Source: Bolinopsis microptera (Eukaryota; Ctenophora; Tentaculata; Lobata; Bolinopsidae). From it: a stretch of 64,000 nt of DNA. Location: the NCBI RefSeq assembly GCF_026151205.1, contig NC_087074.1, positions 9,155,726-9,219,725 on the forward strand. Direction: 5' to 3'. Positions 33,001 through 44,130 of the stretch are shown here, in pieces. The translations under genes and the position numbers were made by a program. Below the pieces are notes generated by a model. That model ran no database searches. It was given only the letters and a program-made list of their open reading frames with translations, and was not told the DNA's origin. Numbering within the stretch: position 1 is the stretch's first letter; the number at the start of each line of letters is the position of its first letter.

Positions 33001-34966
33001 CCTGAGTCCACCTCCTCATCCTCATCCACCTCCTGAGTCCTTCTGAGTCATCCTCCTCTTCCTCCTCCTCCTCCTCCTCAATATCCTCCTTATCCTACTC
33101 CTTCTCAGTCCTCCTCCTTCTCCTCATTCTCCTCCTTATCCTCCTCCTCCTCAGTCCTCCTCCTTCTCCTCCTCCTTCTCCTTTTCCTTCTCCTCCTAAT
33201 CAGTCCTCTTCCTTAGCCCTCGTTATCATCCTCCTAGTCCTCGTCCTTAGTCCTCGTCTTCATCCTCCTCAGTCCTCCTCCTCCTTCTCCTCCTCCTTCT
33301 CCTCGTCCTCATCCTCGTCCTCCTCATTCTCGTCCTCCTTCTCCTCCTCTTTTTTCTCCTCCTAATCAGTCCTCCTCAGTCTTCCTCCTCAGTCCTCCTC
33401 AGTCCTCCTCCTCGTCATCCTCCTCCTCAACAGTCCTCCTCCTCAACAGTCCTCCCCCTCCTCCTCAGTCTCCTCCTCTTCAGTCCTCCTTAGTTCTCCT
33501 CCTCCTCCTTATCCTACTCCTAAGTCCTCCTCCTACTCCTCCTCATCAGTCCTCATCATCAGTCCTCCACTAGTTGTCCTCGTCCTCGTCCTTAGTCCTC
33601 CTCCTCCTCTTCCTCCTCCTGAGTCCTCCTCCTCTGCAGTCCTCCTCCTCCTCTGCAGTCCTCCTCCTGAGTCCACCTCCTCATCCTCCTCCACCTCCTG
33701 AGTCCTCCTCCTGAGTCCTCCTCCTCCTCCTCAATCTCCTCCTTATCCTCCTCCTCAGTCCTCCTCCTCCTCCTCATTCTCCTCCTTATCTACCTCCTCC
33801 TCAGTCCTTCTCCTCCCTCTCCTCCTCCTTCTCCTTTTCCTTTTCCTAATCAGTCCTCTTCCTTCTAGCCCTCGATATCATCCTCCTAGTCCTCGTCCTT
33901 AGTCCTCGTCCTCATCCTCCTCAGTCTTCCTCCTTAGTCCTCCCCCTCCTCAGTCCTGCTCCTCAGTCCTCCTCCTCCTCCTCATCCTCCTCAGTCCTCT
34001 TCCTCAGTCCTCATCCTCTTCCTCCTCAGTCCTCCTCCTCCTTAGCCCCCGTCCTCCTCCTACTCGTCAGTCCTCCTTCTCCTCCTTCTCATCCTCAGTC
34101 CTCCTCATCATCCTCCTCAGTCCTCCCCCAGTCCTCCTCCTCCTCAGTCCTCCCTAAGTCCTCCTCTTCCTCAGTCCTCCCCCAGTTCTCTTTCTCCTTC
34201 TCCTCCTGCTCAGTCCTCCTGCTCAGTCCTCCTCCTCCTCCTCCTTCTTATCAGTCCTCCTCCTCAGTCCTCCTCCTCGATCTCGCACTCGTCCTCCTGG
34301 AGTCCTCCTCCTCCTCATCAGTCCTCCTACTCCTCTTCAGTCCTCCCCCTGAGTCCTCCTCCTCAATCCTCATCCTCCTCCACCTCCTGAGTCGTCCTCC
34401 TGAGTCATCCACCTCCTCCTCCTCCTCATTCTTATCCTTATCCTCCTCCACCTCAGTCCTCCTCATCCTCATTCTCCTCCTTATCCTCCTCCTCCTCATC
34501 CTCCTCCTCCTCCTTCTCCTCTTCCTTCTCCTCCTAATCAGTCTTCCTCCTCAGTCGTCCTCCTCCTTTTCCTTAGCCCTTGTCCTCATCCTCCTAGTCC
34601 TTAGTCCTCCTCCTCATCCTCCTCAGTCTTCCTCCTCATCATCCTCAGTCTTCCTCCTCAGTCCTCCTCTTCCTCCTCATCAGTCTTCTCCTCTTCATCC
34701 GCCTCCTTAGTTCTCCTCCTCCTCCTCAGTCCTACTCCTCAGTCCTCCTCATTCTCCTCCTTCTCCCTTTCCTTCTCCTAATCAGTCCTCTTCCTTAGCC
34801 CTCGTTATCATCCTCCTAGTCCTCGTCCTTAGTCCTCGTCCTCATCCTCCTCAGTCTTCCTCCTCAGTCCTCCTCCTCCTTCTCCTCCTCATCAGTCCTC
34901 CTCCTCCTCAGCCTCCTCCTCCTCAGTCCTCCTCTTCTTCAGTCCTCCTCCTCCTCCTCATCAGTT
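30062..34966. repeat. ~4.9-kb polypyrimidine (TCC/TCAG-type) low-complexity tract
   Basis: Almost every base of the + strand is C or T, in TCC triplets broken by AG, GAG and AT dinucleotides (CAGTCCTCC, GAGTCCTCC, TTATCCTCC). The complementary strand is correspondingly GGA-rich. Arginine/glutamate-rich frames on the minus strand are by-products of this composition. Confidence 0.95.
31271..34278 (+). repeat. 1,504-bp tandem duplication within the pyrimidine tract
   Basis: The segment starting AACAGTCCTCC at 31271 recurs at 32775. Landmarks such as TCCACTAGTTGTCCTCG and CTCTGCAGTCC are shifted by exactly 1,504 bp throughout (for example 32088 and 33592). I noticed only isolated differences (GTCCTCATCC versus GTCTTCATCC near 31753/33257). 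A further, shorter copy of the first ~430 bp lies 550 bp upstream at 30721. Confidence 0.88.
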
Positions 34967-35500
34967 TACACAATGTATTGTTACTAAAATGTTTTTAAAC
35001 GCATTTGAGTCTGTAACATATTGACATGTTACTGTTACTGACTCAAAATGTGCTCGAGAATTTTTTTTGATAAATAAAGATTTTGATAAATAAAGTGATT
35101 TTCATCCCTTTTAATGTTATTAAAAATTGTGTAGACTATTCTTTGTATCTAACTGAGGATTAGAAGTTTGAGAAAGGACCATGGTCATTAACCGTGCTAC
35201 CCATTTCTGCAGATAGCCTGTTACAAATTGTGGAGACAATTTAAATCAAAAGTTACTAAAGCGTTCGCTATTTGTTACGATTGTTATTACCAACTGTACC
35301 TCTTTCAATTCTGGACCGGGGTGGATGTTTCTGTCGAACAAGAGTTGATACGACAGTGTGTTATTTTTCGGACGAAACGATTCTTGTTTGGAACAAGAAA
35401 CAATTTTGGGGTTCTGGGACCACCACCAATCGATTTCTTGTCATATTTAAGTACAGAAATAGCTACTTATATCGCCTAGAAAGCTCAGAGGGAAAATTTA
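34967..35500. other. Right interior of the G-run element
   Basis: AT-rich sequence between the pyrimidine tract and the right terminus. Two overlapping frames at 35228-35532 show no family features. Confidence 0.5.
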
Positions 35501-35738
35501 AATTTTCCCGATTTTTCCGATATGAGGGTTGATGAGGCCAAAATCGGAATCGGAATGATCGGAAACGTCGGGTTGGACCCCCCCCCAAAGTTCTAGAAAT
35601 ATTTCACTGCACAAATTTATGCTACAGATGGCTTTGAAATAAAATTTGCACAAATCACCTCATCCTATAGGATCAGATGTAATAAAACCCTTTGTTACAA
35701 GTAGCTCATTATATAAAACATGATTCCCCCCGTGCAGT

Positions 35739-36950
35739 ATGTCCATGGTTACGCGCTACACAAATTGCCGTGTTCTCCGAGATGACTCCCTCCTTGACGA
35801 CGACCTGTGGGTAGCTGATGGGCACATCATTAACCCTAAAAACTATTTCTGGAACTCCAGGAAGATCCCTGACAGGACTTTCGACTGCCAGGGTAAGATC
35901 ATAGTACCAGGGTTCATTGAATCTCAGATTAATGGTGGGTTTGGTGTGGATTTCTCGTCTAACGTAGACTCTTTAAAGGAGGGTTTAGCGTCGTTCAGGA
36001 AGGAGATAACACAGTTCGGTATCACAGGATTCTGTCCAACTATGATCACGTCTCCATGTGAAGTCTACAAAAAAGCACTGCCACTGCTGAGGAAACAGCG
36101 AGGTAACCTGGTACAAGGTGCTGCGGTGCTGGGGGCCCACGTGGAGGGTCCTTTTATTAACAAAGACAAAAACGGGGCTCACCCAACTGAGTTCATTCAG
36201 TCACAATGTCTGTCCTCAAAAGATGAGATTATCGACTTCTTCGGGTCTATAAACAATATTACCATCATGACAATAGCACCTGAGCTTCCTAAGGCCCTGG
36301 AAATGATAGAGTGTCTTGTAAAGAACAATGTGATATGCTCTATAGGCCACTCCACTGCAAATATAGATGAAGCAGAGGGTGGTGTAAACACTGGTGCTAC
36401 TTTCATTACTCATCTGTTCAACGCAATGCAGCCCTTCCACCACAGGGACCCCGGCATTGTGGGCATATTATCTAGTGTAAAGTTAAACAGGAAGTGTTAT
36501 TACGGGATTATAGCTGATGGTCTGCACACTCACCCTGCTGCACTGAGAATAGCACACAGAACTAATGCACCGTGCGCTGTGCTGGTCACTGATGCCATGG
36601 CTGCTATGGGGTTAGGCGATGGGTCACATTGTATTGGCTCTCAGTCTGTGACTGTGACGGGAAAGAAAGCTGTGATATCGGGGACTGAGACACTGGCAGG
36701 AAGTGTGGCCACTATGAACTCTTGTGTTGAAAACTTTATGAGGAACTCTGGTTGTACTTTGGTTGAGGCGGTTAATTGTGCTACAAAACACCCGGCACAG
36801 TTGCTGAAATGTGTGGATTTGTACGGAACACTGGACTTTGGGACGGTCGCTGATTTTGTTATTATTGATACTGATGTTAACGTTTTAGCTACTTTTATTG
36901 GAGGTGATTGCGTTTACAAGTCTGACAATATTGTTGGGTTTTTTGATTGA
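35739..36950 (+). CDS. AMDHD2: N-acetylglucosamine-6-phosphate deacetylase
   Basis: Cytosolic amidohydrolase that converts GlcNAc-6-phosphate to glucosamine-6-phosphate and acetate, feeding back on the hexosamine pathway. 403 residues, normal length. Visible motifs: VPGFIESQINGGFGVDF near residue 56; HVEGPFINKDKNGAH (metal-binding Glu136); SIGHSTANIDEA (His204); TFITHLFNAMQPFHHRDPG (His225); IADGLHTHP; and LVTDAMAAMG with the catalytic Asp285. ADFVIIDTD is the usual end of the small beta domain. No intron interrupts the coding region. ATG at 35739 follows directly after an acceptor-like CCCCCCGTGCAG; a second ATG two codons later could also serve. The catalytic set is complete. Confidence 0.96.
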   Translation: MSMVTRYTNCRVLRDDSLLDDDLWVADGHIINPKNYFWNSRKIPDRTFDCQGKIIVPGFIESQINGGFGVDFSSNVDSLKEGLASFRKEITQFGITGFCPTMITSPCEVYKKALPLLRKQRGNLVQGAAVLGAHVEGPFINKDKNGAHPTEFIQSQCLSSKDEIIDFFGSINNITIMTIAPELPKALEMIECLVKNNVICSIGHSTANIDEAEGGVNTGATFITHLFNAMQPFHHRDPGIVGILSSVKLNRKCYYGIIADGLHTHPAALRIAHRTNAPCAVLVTDAMAAMGLGDGSHCIGSQSVTVTGKKAVISGTETLAGSVATMNSCVENFMRNSGCTLVEAVNCATKHPAQLLKCVDLYGTLDFGTVADFVIIDTDVNVLATFIGGDCVYKSDNIVGFFD

Positions 36951-36979
36951 AATGTTTATTTTGAAAATACTATTTTTTG

Positions 36980-37007
36980 AAAAAAGAAATATATATATTT
37001 CTTTTTT
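36980..37007. repeat. Perfect 28-bp AT palindrome after AMDHD2
   Basis: AAAAAAGAAATATA followed by its exact complement, 30 bases after the stop codon. It can fold as a hairpin in the 3' UTR. Confidence 0.8.
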
Positions 37008-38679
37008 AAGTTTTTTATTCTTAGATATTGATTGTTTATACATTTTTTGACATTCAGAAATATGTAGATTAGTGATATTTTATAAGATTGGGCCCTTACT
37101 TAACATTAATGGGTATCAATTCGAAACGTTGTCAAAATTGTTGGCGCAGAAACTGTCGCACAGCGATTAAAGGGTCTTCTCTAAATTGAGATGTAAGGCG
37201 CGTTCCTATTTAAGTAAACTGACCATCTCCATTATTGCGCAGCTAGCTAATTTAAGCAGCTATACTAGCTAGCTAGCTAAGCTGTATATATAATACTAAT
37301 TTAATCATATATCGAATTGAAATTAAATTAAATTAAATTATTGCTTGATATGATCTAAGCATATGCTAACTAGCTGAGCTGACACTCTTCCTTTACATGA
37401 TGCAGTGTCAAGTGTATAATAGTGTAGTATGTCGTATAATATGAACATATGCAATGGAGCGTTACTAGGGGCTAGGGCCCTCTGATATACTAAATTGATT
37501 ACCTCCGCTGCACGTGCTCAGGTAGCCGTTCGAATTTGTTTTCCGACCCGATAAGAAATGTAAATATTACTTATTCCATCGGCTCCTAATACTGATCTGG
37601 AGTTGACAAGATAAAGAAAGGAGCAGTACCGGCATCTGGCTACCGTATACGTTACTGCTGCATGCTGCCTTGAAAATAGCGTCTCGTTTTGGACAGCCGA
37701 CAGCTGTATATGATTATGAATAGCAAACGTTGCGTTTAAATAGATAGTAACTGAAATTTCTCTAACAATGTTATATTTGTCGTGCTATGTGTGTAAGATA
37801 CTGCACTCACAGCCATCAGCCAGCTGGCATTTGATAAATCGCTGATTAAAGTTAAGTTGAATATCTTTAAGGCTTAAGCTAAGAAGTTCTTGCATCACCA
37901 GATTCTGTTATCGTATCACGCTGACGAACGTCATAATTCTTATCTCTATCTATGAGCTACCGTTGCCTGCAACTTCAGATTTCCTAGAAACTGTCCTCCT
38001 ATGTCGTTAAGAAATCAAATTATGACGATGTCGATCGGAAATAAGCTGGTGGGAAGAAAACATTGTTATCTAATTTAGATAAGCGTGACCGACAGCCGAC
38101 TTTCGATTCAGAAAATCCGGTTAACTTTCGTGATAAAGGGGTTGAACAATAAAAAGAGACATGTCACTCAAGGGTGCGAATCAATTTAACGTGTACATAA
38201 AATATCACAAAATTTAAAAGCAAGTATCTCGCTAACGCAGAAATTAATTGCTCGAGATCTTCCAGTCCCATGTGCTAACAATCGCAATAATAACCAATTC
38301 AAATAAAGGTTTGCAAAGTATTGAGCTCTATCCAGTTCGCTTTGGAATCTACTCACATATCATATCACAATTGCTAAATAAGAAGGATCCTTCAACGTTG
38401 AACGTGTTAAATCGAACAATCTTTGCGTAAAAATGTATGTGGTAATATGTGAGTGATTTTCAATCTGTCATAGTAAAATAATTTAACCTATCAGAGCACC
38501 AAAATAAAGCAATATAATTAAAATTTAAAATGAGCCAATCTAATATTTCAATCTAGTACATAATATCAAATCTTTCATGCAGTTAAACCTATACTATAAT
38601 AATACAAATAAGGCTTTATCGATCATACCGATCGTTTTTCAAATTCACCTTCTCCACTGCATCTTCTTCGCTTTGGATA
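37008..38679. other. Intergenic, nothing recognised
   Basis: Only small simple repeats (CTAGCTAGCTAGC near 37265; AAATTAAATTAAATT near 37325). No exon-like frames. Confidence 0.5.
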
Positions 38680-38685
38680 TTTATT
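38680..38685 (-). terminator. Polyadenylation signal (minus strand)
   Basis: TTTATT on the plus strand is AATAAA on the minus strand, about 100 bases beyond the stop codon of the membrane-protein gene. Confidence 0.5.
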
Positions 38686-38784
38686 GCATAATCATCTAAA
38701 CTCACTCACACACTCCACAAGGATACAATATCACAAATAACATCGACATACCCGATCAAATCAGTGACCGGGGACTAGTTTTTA

Positions 38785-39623
38785 TCACGTGTTAAGAACT
38801 AAATCGCAGCACTTAACTGTGATGATACCGTTATGCCGTTTGATCCCAACGATAACCCGATAAGTGCTGTTCGCGAAGTGTTTGTTTGTGTAACACATAT
38901 ATTTTGTGTCATCACGGTCATCGTGATCGTAGTACTCACACTCAATTAATTTCAACTGTGGTGAGATTTCTGCAACTTCAGATGTCTCAGCCTTTTTGTT
39001 TTTCTTATTCTTATTTTTGTCTTTCTTAGTCTTACTTTTTCTCGCCCTGTCCGTTCTCCTCCGAGGAGTTTCTGCTTCTGAAATCACTCACCATGAGATG
39101 AAGGAAAACAACAAATTTCAATTACATACATATTCAACATCAACTTTGAAACTGATGCGTTAGTATGAGCACAGTACGATAGCTGAAAATTATTTCCATA
39201 AAATTACCACTTTTTACCTGGAGAAGAATCGTCAGACTCTAAGTCGGAAGCACTCGTAGGCTCGATGCTGGAACTAGTCGGAAACGATGCTAATGTACTG
39301 GATTGTTCAATGAAATCTGTTGCTTCAGGGATGCTCGGCGGGGCTCCTTCAGATGTATACTGTTTTTTCTCTGGAGAGGGTTTCTGAATAACATAGTCGG
39401 CTACTGCATCATTTTCTGTTGCATCGGGGGGATAGGATGTCGAGCAAGGGGCGTTGTTAACCCCAATGAAAATGTGGTATATCACCGCAGATATGATGAC
39501 AATTAGGATCGCCAAAGAGTTGACCATGGTTAGGAGAAGTGCTTTCCTACAGGTGGGGCAGCATTGTGGATGAGTTCTTGGGAGATCACTCGAGTCACTT
39601 CTCGTGTAGCCTTGGTGCGACAT
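38785..39623 (-). CDS. Unrecognised type II membrane protein with basic processing-like region
   Basis: Two exons, 39623-39218 and 39077-38785, joined at a GT-AG intron in matching phase; 232 residues. The short N-terminus (28 residues with QCCPTCRK) is followed by one hydrophobic segment (residues about 29-53, LLLTMVNSLAILIVIISAVI) and no signal peptide, so the C-terminus is probably outside or luminal. Next comes a Ser/Pro/Glu-rich stalk, then a strongly basic stretch (TPRRRTDRARKSKTKKDK), where a furin-like protease could cut. A compact C-terminal part follows with four Cys (LIECEYYDHDD, YMCYTNKHF, TVKCCDLVLNT). I do not recognise the family; a shed ligand would fit the layout but is speculation. 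AG lies directly before the ATG. Confidence 0.7.
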
Positions 39624-40042
39624 CTATTCTGAGTTTGCGATTCTTTCCTACGATGAACGAACGGTTTAACGAATCAGATATTTACTAAATTGAAAGTTGT
39701 TCTATAATTATTGACATTAAAAATGATCTTAAAAATGATAATATTAATAAAGCAAATAACCAACGCTGAATTTTTATCATGAACTCATATGTATGAATCA
39801 TGTCCTTACAGTTACGCTACAAAAAGTCGAATCAAGAAATGGTTGAGTGACCACTGCACCATAGTCCTACTCCAAATCATGACTAGTTGGTGGATTCATT
39901 AAGTCGTTTACAACGTAACGTAATATGCAAAAGTGAAAACTGATACGACTTTTAAATATCATGCATCATGGCCACGAAGAGTTAAAATCGCAATTGGATT
40001 TAAAATGTTATTAAACAATAAAACTACAAAATATTTACGATC

Positions 40043-40230
40043 GGGAGGTTCTGTTGGCAACCAGGAGGTTGGCATCAGGAGGTTGGCAACCGGGAGGTTG
40101 GCACCAGGAGGTTGACAACCGGGAGGTTGGCACCAGGAGGTTGGCACCAGGAGGTTGACAACCGGGAGGTTGACAACCAGGAGGTTGGCACCAGGAGGTT
40201 GACAACCAGGAGGTTGACAACCAGGAGGTT
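40043..40230. repeat. ~15-bp minisatellite (GGGAGGTTGGCACCA type)
   Basis: About a dozen units alternating AGGAGGTTGGCACC and AGGAGGTTGACAACC / CGGGAGGTTGACAACC. Short frames through it are not taken as genes. Confidence 0.9.
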
Positions 40231-42133
40231 CAAATGGTGATTGATCTATTTTAGCTTAGAACATTTGCCGCCCTTACAGCTTTTTGCCGCCACGTGAAAG
40301 CATGTTGTACCTCCAAATATTTTGTTCACGTCGAGCGCGAGCGAACGTTCAAGTGGACGGGATAATCAGAAATCGAAAATTTAAAGAAACAGATCTAAAA
40401 TTTGGGAAAATTCCTCCCCCTTAGATTCAAATGAAATTAATAAAGTGTAGTTCCTAATTCTACTATGAAACACGAAACTTTCAATTTCGCGACCTAATCA
40501 AACTTCAAAGAGGTAGGTTCACAAATACTGTCTGAGTCCGTTCTTAAGTTCTTAGGAAGTTCAATCAATACTCTGTAGTGAACACAGAATAACACGTTAG
40601 TTAAAAACAGGGACAAGTATTTTCTATCCTTACAGTTACACTGGGCCACCAACATGTTGTGATTTGCTGTCTGCTCACAGGTGATATCACTTATTTGGGA
40701 TTAGTGATAAGAAAGATGATCTTTGTTGAGACCTGAATTGAGCTGTTTTAATTTTTGTTCTATCTTAAGAGATCAACAAAACCTTGGGGGCACGTGTCCC
40801 CTCCCCCCCCCCGGAATAATGTCCTGTAAATTCACAAGACAGCAAAGAATCGATAACCACAAAATAGCTGCACCAAGGGAAATGCAAAACTCTTCCTGTG
40901 CGCAAAGACACCACGGAGGCAACGTATATCTTATACCAGCAAGTCACAGCTCCTTTTATACCCAACTGGTGATGCAGAAAATAAGATAAAAGATGACGTC
41001 CTGGCAAGACCCCATAGAGAGATGCAGTAGTCAGGTCAGCTTAATCATATCTGAGAGGAGAGAATATTATCATGCTTGAAGATTCCGAATTTTTGAAAGG
41101 TGTCGACTTGTACAGTGCAAGATGCAGTAAGTAATTGTTTTATCAAATTGAAATGATAATTTCTGTAAGACTACAAGGTGTTTATCTTAACGTCCGCCGG
41201 CTTAGATTTAATTAAAATTCCTCACAGCGATGCAATGACATCATATGTAAGAGTTTAGATTCATGATAGATTCACGGTCTGTTTGAACTGTGGATGAAAT
41301 AAGGTAGTGATAAATGTCGTGTACTGGGAAATGCCAAGTGGAGCGTGCCAAACAAAACCAAAACTGGACACGTGCCGACCTGGAATGATAAAGGCAGGGA
41401 AATGATATTTTATATAGGGCAAGGACAGGTTGACTAAAAAATCAGGCCTGTCAGAAAATTCGTAACTGTTTCTACACATGGAGTTGCTGTTAATTGTACA
41501 GAGAAACATTCAAAAACGTAGCTAGGAAGTATGATGGATTTTAAAGGGCGTAATTAAGTGGAACTTTTATTTCTCAACTGGGAAAGGTTAAAACAAGTAT
41601 TTTAACAAGATCTGTCTTTGTAATAATCGTTATATTATATCTAAATCTAATATGAATTTTGTAATCTTTCATTTAACAAAGTTAGGCCCAGCTTGACCAC
41701 ACTTGGGTAGAACTAGAAGCGTTCATGCAGAAATTTTAATCCATTTACAGAATGAGTCAATCAACATAACAACAAGAAGCGTACTAATAATAACCAAAAA
41801 ATATTCCAACACAATATTCATTATGTATTAGCAATTTAATTATCTTCTCAGTATGGATCACCGATCAGCTCACGAATTCAAAAGCAAAAGTGGCCCATGG
41901 CCGGTTTTGGTATTATTAGTATTACTTCTTTTAAAATGTTGGCTTATCAAAAACTCGATTCAAGTTGAATTTTAAAAGTTACCGTGTAGTAACAAATTTT
42001 CTTTTGCACTAAAACAGAGCGATAAGAAATTTATCCACAAATATGAACCGGGGTGAATTAATTGTCAACGCCAAGTGTTGGTTTGTGCCCAAAGATAAGT
42101 TATAATATCCAAAATCACGTCATGTCATATTTA
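40231..42133. other. Intergenic, nothing recognised
   Basis: Contains a C-run near 40802 and otherwise unremarkable AT-rich sequence. Confidence 0.5.
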
Positions 42134-42306
42134 GGGGTCGTTCACATAATCATATTGTGTTATCACTGAGGGCGAGGAAAGGGGTTCCTAAATAATTACG
42201 CTAGTGTAATTTTAACACAATAGCTATGTGTCAAACTGATTACGGAGGGTGGGGAAGGGGGTTATAAATTTGCCAAAAAGTGAGTACGTAATATGTGAAC
42301 GACCCC
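42134..42306 (+). mobile_element. Complete 173-bp MITE with GGGGTCGTTCACAT ends and TTA duplication
   Basis: Starts GGGGTCGTTCACATAAT and ends ACGTAATATGTGAACGACCCC, an inverted repeat of about 17 bp. TTA stands on both sides (42131-42133, 42307-42309). A 3-bp TTA duplication with a G-rich end fits PIF/Harbinger-type elements. Partial copies: 25797-25857 and 46402-46516. Confidence 0.88.
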
Positions 42307-42309
42307 TTA

Positions 42310-43590
42310 CAAGAACATGAGGGAAGCTCCTGAAAATTCCTTAGTTGCTCTAATTTTGATATGTTATTTGCATATAAATAAAAATTTATAAAGATAGCGG
42401 CACTGAAGAAACTATTTTGGCTGCAGTGCCAGTGGCAGTACCAGTGGCTTCATAGAAATAAATAATAGTGCCTTTAAAATTAAAGGCCTTACAAAAAACA
42501 TACCGCCGATGACACTAAACATAAGAAAGGTGGCACTCAGACTTTGGTATCCGGCTATTGGGACCGGGGTCGTTCTTAAGTCGTTAATCGTATTACAAAT
42601 GTTTATAGTTCATGCCTTAATCAAATTTTAAACTTAATGAATGGATTTTCGATTTAATTTTTGATGATACAGATTTTTAAAAGAATCTACTAAAACTTGT
42701 TCTTGATTGTATGCTATCACTATCAGTTGTATCGACTTTATAATTTTCACTTCGAGATGGCAGGGCCTACTCTCATGCTGTCTATATGTGACGATTAACT
42801 CTGAAAAACCAGGGGACAACTGGGTAAATGCGAATATCTAATCTAATAACTATATAATTTTCGTATCGGCGATAATCGTTATTTAACGGTGCACAGAAGT
42901 GATGATAACATGAAATCATAAATACCGATGAAATCGCCACGCCCGCCACGGTCGTTACAGGATAATTGGTGGGTTTTGTTGGACGATCATAATATAGTTA
43001 TAACATTGGTCCACACCAATTTGCAATTAAAGCAAAAGATGACACATCTTTGATTTTAAACAAAGATTTGGTTTGGTTTGGTTTGGTTTCAAGAGCTTAT
43101 ACTTGCCACGTATGTCCAGGTTCATTATAATAATGCAGGACTTCTAGGCAATGAGCTTGGTTGTGGGACACACTCAACTAGGGAAGTTGAGAGGCCTCAA
43201 TCAAGTCTCATTAAAGAGATATCAACAGAGTGTGAACCACTGCCAGACTTACCTTTGATTAGAGTTTGCCAGGCTCTATAAGTGTGGCAGACAGTGTCTT
43301 CTTTGTCCTATCCTTTGTCCGTGATGCTGGTAACAAACTCTTGTTGCAGGTGATGGTGACATAAACTCATTTGCATGATTGGGTCTAGAGATGGGTCGAT
43401 TGTGAAGTGTGCTATAAATAAGTAGTTGTGATAAATAGTACTGCTCAGTACCGTAATTATAAAACCATTATCTGAGAACTTGTCTCAACATAGAAGATCT
43501 AAATGACATGAGGTCTAAACTGGGTCGATTAAAAGTGAGCTACAGATTAGCGGCTGGGAAAAACAAAGAGATGGAGATTAGTGATTAATA
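42310..43590. other. Intergenic, (GGTTT)n only
   Basis: A (GGTTT)n microsatellite lies at 43067-43089; no gene-like frame. Confidence 0.5.
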
Positions 43591-43599
43591 CAGGTAATC

Positions 43600-44130
43600 A
43601 GTACAGGTGCTGAGTGAACGTATGACGGACCGTAAAATCGGAAGATTAACTGTTAATGACTAAAACACCCTAGAATTAAGTGCCACAACCATGAGGTTAT
43701 AAAGTAAAGAGGGTCTATATAGACTACCAGAAGATAATAAGTGGGCTGAAGCTAATAACTGGTTAACTTGTCGCAATAGAGAATGAAACATATCACAACA
43801 AAGAGGGACAAATTGTCGAGAAAAATTAAAGTATCCGGTAAATATCACTACGCTGGGTAACTCGTGATGTAGCCACGTGTTAAGAATTCCTCGTGTAGGA
43901 GGAGGTAGAATAAATAAAGTAGTGCAGGTAATTATCACGATGCTGGGTAAACGGACAGTGAAAACAAGGCCAGGAGAGAAGGGTTACTAATGGCTTAAAC
44001 ACTAAATGCAGACTAATGAGAGTGAAGTGCTAGGCACAGAGTAAGGGGAAATTAAACTACTGAAGATAATAAGTGGGCTGAAGATATAAACTTGAAACAT
44101 GTCGCAATGGAGATTGAAACATATCACTAA
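43600..44130 (+). repeat. Diverged ~330-bp direct repeat
   Basis: GAAGATAATAAGTGGGCTGA with the following GTCGCAAT-GAGA-TGAAACATATCAC occurs at about 43732 and again at about 44062. Weaker similarity precedes each copy. Confidence 0.55.

Larger units (their letters stand above)
29487..35586. mobile_element. 6.1-kb element with G-run terminal inverted repeats
   Basis: The left end is a run of 23 G followed by TCCAACCCGATG. The right end is CGTCGGGTTGGA followed by nine C. Nine G plus TCCAACCCGA are therefore perfect inverted termini. AAAGTT flanks both sides (29481-29486, 35587-35592), as a 6-bp target duplication would. Inside each end lies the same directly oriented block (CCGATATGAGGGTTGATGAG, GCCAAAATCGGAATCGG; 29521-29560 and 35517-35556) with ATCGGAA repeats. 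The interior is mostly a pyrimidine tract. No transposase is recognisable, and the superfamily is not assigned. Confidence 0.7.

Noticed and set aside
30078-34499. Arg/Glu-rich minus-strand frames in the pyrimidine tract
   Set aside because: Pure composition effect of (GGA)n-type sequence. Two of them are identical only because of the 1,504-bp duplication.
35228-35532. Overlapping frames of 83 and 86 codons in the G-run element
   Set aside because: They overlap in two frames, show no transposase motifs and no support for either.
37195-38430. Possible gene downstream of AMDHD2 (frame at 38248)
   Set aside because: 60 codons without family features, splice context or composition different from the surroundings.
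40035-40220. Cys/Pro-rich minus-strand frames (CQPPGCQPPG)
   Set aside because: Readings of the 15-bp minisatellite.
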